Origin: Flavobacteriia bacterium
GTDB taxonomy: Bacteria; Bacteroidota; Bacteroidia; Flavobacteriales; Flavobacteriaceae
NCBI GenBank assembly: GCA_030626085.1
Contig: DAOUPQ010000052.1
Coordinates: 1-10,757 of the forward strand
Length of the DNA: 10,757 nucleotides
Direction: 5' to 3'
Below the pieces are notes generated by a model. The model made no database searches. It was given only the letters and a program-made list of their open reading frames with translations, and was not told the origin of the DNA. Positions 5,164 through 10,757 of the stretch are shown piece after piece (the stretch's first letter is position 1; each line of letters starts with the position of its first letter). A program made the translations under genes and the position numbers.

Positions 5164-8013
5164 ATGCAAACAGATTCTTTTGTTCTCCGACATTTAGGCC
5201 CCGATAAAATACAGATCAACGAAATGTTAAAAACGATTGGTGTTCAATCAATTGACGAATTGATCTTCAAAACCATTCCCGATGACATTTTATTAAAAGA
5301 AGATTTGAATTTACCAGAAGCGATGAGTGAAATAGAATTTGCAACACATATTCAGGAGTTGGGAAATAAGAATAAGATCTTTAAGTCGTATATAGGTTTA
5401 GGTTATCACGCTACTTCTTTACCTGCAGTGATCCAAAGAAATATTTTTGAAAATCCTAGTTGGTACACATCTTATACTCCTTATCAGGCAGAAATATCTC
5501 AGGGAAGATTAGAAGCCTTATTAAATTTTCAGACTGTTGTTTCAGACCTAACTGATTTACCTTTATCAAATTCATCATTATTAGATGAAGGAACTGCTGC
5601 AGGTGAGGCAATGATCATGCTTTTCAATGGTAGAACAAGAGCTCAAAAAAAGTCAAATATTATAAAATTTTTTGTTTCTGAAGAAGTTTTACCTCAAACA
5701 ATTTCCATTTTAAAAACAAGATCAGCCCCTTTGGGAATAGAACTGGTAATTGGTGACCATGAAAGTATTGAACTTGATGAATCTTTTTACGGTGTAATAC
5801 TACAATACCCTGCTAAAAATGGGCAAATTTTTGATTATACAAATTTTATAGAGAAAGTACATCAAATTGAAATCAAAGTAGTTGTTGCTGCTGATCTGCT
5901 AAGTTTAGCTATCTTAAAATCACCTGGTGAAATAGGTGCAGATGTAGCTGTTGGCACCACTCAACGTTTTGGTATTCCAATGGGCTTTGGAGGTCCGCAT
6001 GCAGGTTATTTTGCAACTCATGATGCATTTAAAAGATTAATACCCGGTAGAATTATTGGTGTAACTGTTGATGCAGATGGAAATCATGCATTACGTATGG
6101 CCTTGCAAACCCGTGAACAACATATCAAAAGAGAAAGAGCGACTTCTAATATTTGTACTGCTCAGGTTTTGTTAGCCGTTATGGCAGGTATGTATGCGGT
6201 ATATCATGGTCCGGAAGGCATAAAATATATTGCAAACAGAATACATTCTTTAACTAATATCTTAAATGATGCACTCTTAAAATTAGGTTTAAAGCAAAGC
6301 AATGAAATATTTTTTGATACATTAAAGATCAAAGTAAGCAAACCTGAAAAAGTAAAATCATTATCTGAAGAAAATAGTGTTAATTTCCATTATATCGATA
6401 AAAAACATATAGGCATCTCTATTAACGAAACGACTACTTTATCAGATATTAATCAAATCATTAGGATTTTAGCGCATGCCGAAAATCTGTATTCTTTTAA
6501 AATTACCGATTACCAAGTTAGTTTAAGCATTCCGAAAGAAATTCAAAGAACTTCAACATTTCTAACTAATGAAGTTTTTCATAATTACCATTCAGAAACG
6601 GAAATGATGCGCTATATCAAAAAATTAGAAAATAAGGATATTTCTCTTACTGATTCTATGATATCTCTGGGCTCATGCACAATGAAACTCAATGCTGCAA
6701 CTGAAATGTTGCCTTTGAGTTTGAGTAACTGGACATCTATTCATCCTTTTGTTCCTGTAAAACAGGCACAAGGTTACCATGCGATGTTAAAAGGATTGGA
6801 AGAACAATTGAATATCATCACCGGTTTTGCTGCAACATCATTGCAACCAAATTCGGGTGCTCAGGGAGAATATACCGGATTGATGGTAATAAGAGCTTTT
6901 CATGAAGCAAATGGTGATAAACACAGAAATATTTGTTTGATCCCTGCTTCTGCACATGGAACAAATCCTGCATCTGCTGTGATGGCAGGTATGAAAGTTG
7001 TTGTTACAAAAACTTCTGAAACAGGAAATATTGATGTAGAAGATCTTAAAGAAAAAGCTGAAAAATTCAAAGATAATTTAGCTGCTTTGATGGTTACCTA
7101 CCCTTCTACCCATGGTGTATTTGAATCGGCTATTAGAGAAATAACAAAAATTATTCATAAAAATGGCGGACAGGTCTATATGGATGGTGCTAATATGAAT
7201 GCACAGGTAGGCCTAACCAATCCTGCAAGAATTGGTGCTGATGTTTGTCATTTGAATTTACACAAAACATTTGCTATTCCACATGGAGGTGGCGGACCGG
7301 GAGTTGGTCCGGTTTGTGTAGCTGAACATTTAGCTGAATTCTTACCTTCAAATCCAATTGTTAAGACCGGTGGAAAAAATGCCATTTCAGCAATTTCTTC
7401 TGCTCCTTTCGGATCTGCAATGGTAGATCTGATCTCTTATAGCTATATTAAAATGCTCGGTAGTAGCGGATTAACAAAAGCCACAACCATAGCAATTTTA
7501 AATGCTAATTACCTTAAAGCAAGATTAGAAAAGCATTATAAGATCTTATATGCAGGTGAAATGGGATTTGCTGCTCACGAAATGATCGTTGATTTTAGAG
7601 AATTTAAATCGAAAGGTATTGAGGTAACAGATATTGCCAAACGTTTGATGGATTATGGTTTCCACTCTCCTACTGTTTCTTTTCCAGTTGCCGGAACATT
7701 GATGATTGAACCTACTGAAAGTGAGAATAAAAAAGAAATCGACAGGTTTGCAGATGCTTTGATACAAATTAAAAAAGAAATCGATGCTTATAATAGTGAA
7801 AATTCTGTACTAAAAAATGCTCCTCATACACAATATATGTTAACCGCTGATAATTGGGAACATCCTTATACCAGAAAAGAAGCTGCTTTTCCATTAGATT
7901 ATATCGCAGAGAAGAAATACTGGCCAAGTGTTAGAAGAGTTGATGAAGCCTATGGTGACAGACATTTGGTTTGTACCTGCAATCCTATTGAAGATTATAT
8001 TGATGAAAATTAA
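5164..8013 (+). CDS. gcvP: Glycine dehydrogenase (decarboxylating), glycine cleavage system P-protein
   Basis: A 949-residue cytoplasmic PLP enzyme that decarboxylates glycine and passes the aminomethyl group to the lipoyl arm of H-protein, the first step of the glycine cleavage system that feeds tetrahydrofolate one-carbon units. Length matches the undivided single-chain P-protein, not the split GcvPA/GcvPB form. The N-terminal half carries RHLGP (9-13), YTPYQAEISQGRLEALLNFQ, the GTAAGEAM segment, GGPHAGYFA and ALQTREQHIKRERATSN. The C-terminal half carries LGSCTMKLN (502-510), PNSGAQGEY, SAHGTNPASA, DGANMNAQVG, and the PLP-lysine motif LHKTFAIPHGGGGPG with Lys701. The end has WEHPYTRKEAAFP and VRRVDEAYGDRHLVCTC, so it is complete. 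The ATG at 5164 puts RHLGP at the family position. No gcvH or gcvT lies in the window. No glycine riboswitch is visible in the short 60-base leader. Confidence 0.98.
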   Translation: MQTDSFVLRHLGPDKIQINEMLKTIGVQSIDELIFKTIPDDILLKEDLNLPEAMSEIEFATHIQELGNKNKIFKSYIGLGYHATSLPAVIQRNIFENPSWYTSYTPYQAEISQGRLEALLNFQTVVSDLTDLPLSNSSLLDEGTAAGEAMIMLFNGRTRAQKKSNIIKFFVSEEVLPQTISILKTRSAPLGIELVIGDHESIELDESFYGVILQYPAKNGQIFDYTNFIEKVHQIEIKVVVAADLLSLAILKSPGEIGADVAVGTTQRFGIPMGFGGPHAGYFATHDAFKRLIPGRIIGVTVDADGNHALRMALQTREQHIKRERATSNICTAQVLLAVMAGMYAVYHGPEGIKYIANRIHSLTNILNDALLKLGLKQSNEIFFDTLKIKVSKPEKVKSLSEENSVNFHYIDKKHIGISINETTTLSDINQIIRILAHAENLYSFKITDYQVSLSIPKEIQRTSTFLTNEVFHNYHSETEMMRYIKKLENKDISLTDSMISLGSCTMKLNAATEMLPLSLSNWTSIHPFVPVKQAQGYHAMLKGLEEQLNIITGFAATSLQPNSGAQGEYTGLMVIRAFHEANGDKHRNICLIPASAHGTNPASAVMAGMKVVVTKTSETGNIDVEDLKEKAEKFKDNLAALMVTYPSTHGVFESAIREITKIIHKNGGQVYMDGANMNAQVGLTNPARIGADVCHLNLHKTFAIPHGGGGPGVGPVCVAEHLAEFLPSNPIVKTGGKNAISAISSAPFGSAMVDLISYSYIKMLGSSGLTKATTIAILNANYLKARLEKHYKILYAGEMGFAAHEMIVDFREFKSKGIEVTDIAKRLMDYGFHSPTVSFPVAGTLMIEPTESENKKEIDRFADALIQIKKEIDAYNSENSVLKNAPHTQYMLTADNWEHPYTRKEAAFPLDYIAEKKYWPSVRRVDEAYGDRHLVCTCNPIEDYIDEN

Positions 8014-8152
8014 TTAAAACCGGTCAATATTAATCAGGGATATTCAAACGTGCCGAAGTCAGTTATATAATAGGTTACAAGACCAGAAAACGAACTCAAA
8101 TTACAATTTGGAATTCATTTTTAAATTTATTAAAAACAAATTTCTTGAGTTA

Positions 8153-8180
8153 AAAAAGTATGATAAAAATCATATTTTTT
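8153..8180. promoter_or_regulatory. Palindrome upstream of pdhA: possible CRP/FNR-type operator or weak AT-rich terminator
   Basis: TATGAT (8159-8164), AAAA, ATCATA (8169-8174) is a perfect inverted repeat whose core TGAT-N4-ATCA fits the half-site spacing of CRP/FNR-family sites (consensus TTGAT-N4-ATCAA). Its centre lies about 60 bases before the start predicted from the -7 element at 8214-8221. Alternatively, extended by AAAAAG/TTTTTT the stem reaches 12 bp with a four-base loop, which could act as a weak terminator 140 bases after gcvP. The two readings cannot be separated here. The rest of 8014-8248 holds no gene; other weak inverted repeats are AACTCAA (8093-8099) with TTGAGTT (8145-8151), and CAAATT/AATTTG at 8097-8110. 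Confidence 0.35.
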
Positions 8181-8213
8181 CGGGTTTATTTATAATCATT
8201 CCATATAAAGTTG

Positions 8214-8221
8214 TATTTTTG
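8214..8221 (+). promoter_or_regulatory. -7 element of the pdhA promoter
   Basis: TATTTTTG is an exact match to the Bacteroidota -7 consensus TAnnTTTG, followed by CACCTC. It lies 27 bases before the pdhA ATG, placing the transcription start near 8226. No clear TTG is seen 17-23 bases upstream, which may mean an activator is needed (inference). Confidence 0.55.
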
Positions 8222-8248
8222 CACCTCGTCTAAAAAAATCAGAATTAA

Positions 8249-9247
8249 ATGAAAAAAATAACCAAAGAAACCTATATAAAATGGTATAAAGACATGCTTT
8301 TTTGGCGAAAATTTGAAGACAAATTAGCAGCGGTCTATATCCAACAAAAAGTTAGAGGGTTTTTGCATTTATATAACGGACAGGAAGCTGTTTTAGCAGG
8401 TGCTTTACACGCAATGGATCTGACTAAAGATAAAATGATCACTGCCTATAGAAACCATGTTCAACCAATTGGCATGGGTGTTGATCCTAAACGGATAATG
8501 GCTGAATTATATGGAAAAGAGACCGGTACTTCACACGGTATGGGAGGTTCAATGCATATTTTTTCAAAAGAAAAAGGATTTTATGGTGGTCATGGTATTG
8601 TTGGAGGTCAAATTCCTTTAGGCGCAGGAATTGCTTTTGCTGATAAATATTTTGGCAGAAAAGCTGTTACGCTAACTTATTTTGGTGATGGCGCAGCTAG
8701 ACAAGGCTCACTACACGAGACTTTTAATATGGCAATGGCCTGGAAATTACCGGTAGTTTTTATTGTTGAAAACAATGGTTACGCCATGGGAACTTCAGTA
8801 GATAGAACAGCAAACCACCCTGATATCTGGAAATTAGGTCTAGCCTATGAAATGCCTAGTGAACCCGTAGATGGAATGAGTCCGATAGCAGTAGCTAAAG
8901 CAATGGACAAAGCCATAAAACATGCCAGAAGCGGAAAAGGTCCTTATTTTCTAGAAATGAAAACCTACCGTTACAGAGGTCATTCTATGAGTGATGCTCA
9001 AAAATATCGTACCAAAGCTGAGGTTGCTGAATATAAAAAAATTGACCCTATCTCTCAGGTTTTAGAGATTATCCTTAAGAAGAAATATTTAACAGATGAT
9101 GAGATCAAAGCAATTAATGCAGATGTAAAAGCTAAAGTTATTGAATGTGAAAAATTTGCAGAAGAATCTCCGTATCCGGATATACAGCAAATGTATGATA
9201 TGGTGTATGAACAAAAAGATTATCCTTTTTTAAAGCATAAACTTTAG
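8249..9247 (+). CDS. pdhA: Pyruvate dehydrogenase E1 component, alpha subunit
   Basis: A 332-residue cytoplasmic, thiamine-diphosphate-dependent subunit that, with E1-beta, decarboxylates pyruvate and transfers the acetyl group to the lipoyl arm of E2. The TPP-binding motif is complete: GDG (146-148), then RQGSLHETFNMA and ENN (174-176). Upstream are NGQEA, YRNH and GKETGTSHGMGGSMH; downstream is YRYRGHSMSD, the substrate-channel loop typical of E1-alpha. These favour pyruvate over branched-chain 2-oxo acids as substrate, though that rests on family resemblance. The length is normal for the alpha subunit of heterotetrameric E1. The start is fixed by MKKITKETYIKWYKDM, the usual N-terminus, 27 bases after a good -7 element. 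The E2 gene begins 35 bases after the TAG stop, so the two are probably one transcript. E1-beta (pdhB) is not between them and must be encoded elsewhere. Confidence 0.97.
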   Translation: MKKITKETYIKWYKDMLFWRKFEDKLAAVYIQQKVRGFLHLYNGQEAVLAGALHAMDLTKDKMITAYRNHVQPIGMGVDPKRIMAELYGKETGTSHGMGGSMHIFSKEKGFYGGHGIVGGQIPLGAGIAFADKYFGRKAVTLTYFGDGAARQGSLHETFNMAMAWKLPVVFIVENNGYAMGTSVDRTANHPDIWKLGLAYEMPSEPVDGMSPIAVAKAMDKAIKHARSGKGPYFLEMKTYRYRGHSMSDAQKYRTKAEVAEYKKIDPISQVLEIILKKKYLTDDEIKAINADVKAKVIECEKFAEESPYPDIQQMYDMVYEQKDYPFLKHKL

Positions 9248-9282
9248 AAAACTAAAATGATAAATAATAAACCAAAAAAACT

Positions 9283-10757
9283 ATGGCCGAAGTAATAACT
9301 ATGCCCCGATTAAGTGACACCATGACTGAAGGTGTTATTGTAAAGTGGTTTAAACAAGTTGGTGATAAAATAGTTGAAGGCGATATATTGGCTGAAATTG
9401 AAACCGATAAAGCTACCATGGAATTTGAATCTTTTCACGAAGGAACATTGTTATATATTGGCATTAATGAAGGCGAAACAACTAAAGTTGATGAGGTTAT
9501 CGCTATAATAGGCGAAAAAGGAGAAAATATTTCAAATTTGATTAATTCAAGTACTGTAGCTGAAACTCAAGATGAAATTAAGGAAATATCCAATGATCCT
9601 GTTAAAGAAAAAGAATTTATAAAACCTGAAGGAATAGAAGTGATTTCTATGCCCCGACTAAGTGATACAATGACTGAAGGAACTGTATCAAAATGGCTGA
9701 AAAAGGTTGGAGATCAAGTAAATGAAGGAGATATTTTAGCCGAGATCGAAACTGATAAAGCTACAATGGAGTTTGAATCCTTTTACCAGGGAACGCTTTT
9801 ATATATTGGTATTGAAAAAGGTGCTACTGCTAAAGTTGATAGTGTTTTGGCAATAATCGGTGATGCCGGAACTGATGTTTCAGAATTAGTAGATTCATTA
9901 AAAAAACAAGATATTGCGATTCCCGAGGATATTGAAAGTTCAAATGATAAAATTAAACCAATCCAACAAGATAAATCTTTTGAAAATATAACTATACCCA
10001 AAGCTTCTAAACCAAATGTTAGGGTTGTGGCTTCCCCATTAGCAAAAAAACTAGCAAAGGAAAAAAATATCAATATTCAAAATATTAGAGGATCAGGTGA
10101 AGGTGGTAGAATCATCAAACGCGATATTGAAAATTATTTTGAAGCTGCTGGTTCTGGTTTTAATACATCATTTGTTCCAAAAGGTCAAGAAAGTTTTGAG
10201 GAAGTCCCTAATTCTCAAATACGCAAGACTATTGCGCGAAGATTGGGAGAATCAAAATTTACAGCACCGCATTACTATTTGAATGTTGAGTTTGATATGG
10301 ACAATTCCATTGTCTTTAGAGATCAATATAATTCAATACCAGATACTAAAATATCATTTAATGATATGATTGTAAAAGCAACAGCTTTGGCTTTAAAACA
10401 ACATCCACAGGTAAATTCACAATGGTTTGAAGATAAAATTCGATTAAATCATCATGTACATATAGGCGTTGCTGTTGGAGTTGAAGATGGTTTATTAGTG
10501 CCTGTTTTAAAATTTGCCGATGAACAAAATTTAACACAAATTGGTGCTCAGGTAAAAGATTTTGCAAAAAGAGCCAGGGATAAGAAATTAGCACTTGATG
10601 AAATGGAAGGCAGTACTTTTACAATTTCTAATTTAGGTATGTTTGGTATTACTGATTTTACTTCGATCATTAACCAACCCAATTCAGCCATCTTATCGGT
10701 AGGGACAATTGTTCAGAAACCGGTTGTAAAAGAAGGTAATATAGTTGTAGGAAATAC
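9283..10757 (+). CDS. pdhC: Pyruvate dehydrogenase E2 component, dihydrolipoamide acetyltransferase (3' end beyond window)
   Basis: The frame is open from the ATG to the right edge, giving 491 complete codons. E2 forms the core of the pyruvate dehydrogenase complex and moves acetyl from its lipoyl arm to coenzyme A. Domains in order: lipoyl domain 1 (about 1-78, lipoyl Lys43 in ETDKATMEF); a linker; lipoyl domain 2 (about 118-195, Lys159 in the same motif); an acidic, low-complexity linker; the peripheral subunit-binding domain (about 246-286, VASPLAKKLAKE to IIKRDIENYF); and the catalytic acetyltransferase domain from about 308 (IRKTIARRL; VPVLKFA; GSTFTISNLGMFGI at 443-456). The catalytic DHRxxDG motif normally lies near the C-terminus and is not reached, so an estimated 50-60 residues are missing. 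The E2 identity follows from the domain order and from pdhA just upstream; a 2-oxoglutarate E2 would normally have one lipoyl domain. The symbol may be aceF or pdhC depending on convention. Confidence 0.95.
   Translation, partial: MAEVITMPRLSDTMTEGVIVKWFKQVGDKIVEGDILAEIETDKATMEFESFHEGTLLYIGINEGETTKVDEVIAIIGEKGENISNLINSSTVAETQDEIKEISNDPVKEKEFIKPEGIEVISMPRLSDTMTEGTVSKWLKKVGDQVNEGDILAEIETDKATMEFESFYQGTLLYIGIEKGATAKVDSVLAIIGDAGTDVSELVDSLKKQDIAIPEDIESSNDKIKPIQQDKSFENITIPKASKPNVRVVASPLAKKLAKEKNINIQNIRGSGEGGRIIKRDIENYFEAAGSGFNTSFVPKGQESFEEVPNSQIRKTIARRLGESKFTAPHYYLNVEFDMDNSIVFRDQYNSIPDTKISFNDMIVKATALALKQHPQVNSQWFEDKIRLNHHVHIGVAVGVEDGLLVPVLKFADEQNLTQIGAQVKDFAKRARDKKLALDEMEGSTFTISNLGMFGITDFTSIINQPNSAILSVGTIVQKPVVKEGNIVVGN
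9301..9864 (+). repeat. Internal duplication coding the two lipoyl domains of E2
   Basis: The segment beginning ATGCCCCGATTAAGTGA at 9301 recurs with a few silent changes at 9649, an offset of exactly 348 bases (116 codons). The match continues through the lipoyl-lysine motif (lysine codons at 9409 and 9757). The peptides MPRLSDTMTEG and LAEIETDKATMEFESF are identical in both copies, while the middle part and the linker differ. Confidence 0.85.

Noticed and set aside
9783..10594. Minus- and plus-strand reading frames overlapping the E2 gene
   Set aside because: The frame of E2 is open throughout with all expected domains in order; the overlapping frames have no motifs and are by-products of AT-rich codons.

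Overview
The window is AT-rich DNA (about one third G+C by eye) that reads as a chromosomal segment of a member of the Bacteroidota, most likely class Flavobacteriia. The signs are: a lipoprotein with an SDDDD surface-export signal right after its acylated cysteine; Bacteroidota-type -7 elements (TAnnTTTG-like) upstream of several genes, with no Shine-Dalgarno sequences; a secreted protein whose signal peptide ends in FSQ; and a pyruvate dehydrogenase E1-alpha/E2 pair with no E1-beta between them. No mobile element, CRISPR array, tRNA or rRNA was recognised. Every gene is intact except the last, which runs off the right edge.

Layout from left to right. Bases 1-251 hold no recognisable gene but several inverted repeats, and end in a terminator for the first gene. 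On the minus strand (252-1085) is a surface-lipoprotein FKBP-type peptidyl-prolyl isomerase with a calcium-binding-type acidic tail. A plus-strand two-gene unit follows: a NIF3/YqfO-family dinuclear-metal protein (1267-2382) and, three bases later, a coiled-coil protein of the COG1579 zinc-ribbon family (2386-3159) that has lost all its zinc-binding cysteines. A strong terminator closes the unit. A convergent minus-strand gene (3257-4072) encodes a multi-pass membrane protein resembling UbiA prenyltransferases but with a degenerate first metal-binding motif. Divergent from it is a secreted NHL-repeat beta-propeller protein (4153-5103). Then come the large glycine cleavage P-protein gene gcvP (5164-8013), a 235-base non-coding stretch with a TGAT-N4-ATCA palindrome and a good -7 element, and the genes pdhA (8249-9247) and the E2 acetyltransferase (9283 to the right edge; 491 complete codons visible).

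Functionally, the right half is central carbon and one-carbon metabolism. GcvP decarboxylates glycine and loads the aminomethyl group on the lipoyl protein GcvH. PdhA and E2 convert pyruvate to acetyl-CoA on lipoyl arms. Both complexes depend on lipoate and share the E3 type of dihydrolipoamide dehydrogenase, so their adjacency is metabolically sensible, although each appears to have its own promoter. The left half is a mix of cell-envelope and poorly characterised conserved genes.

I did not find a convincing novel multi-gene system. The points most worth a second look are the cysteine-free zinc-ribbon partner of the NIF3 protein, the UbiA-like protein with a missing aspartate motif, the FKBP lipoprotein with export signal and acidic tail, the CRP/FNR-like palindrome upstream of pdhA, and the nested hairpins in the first 190 bases.
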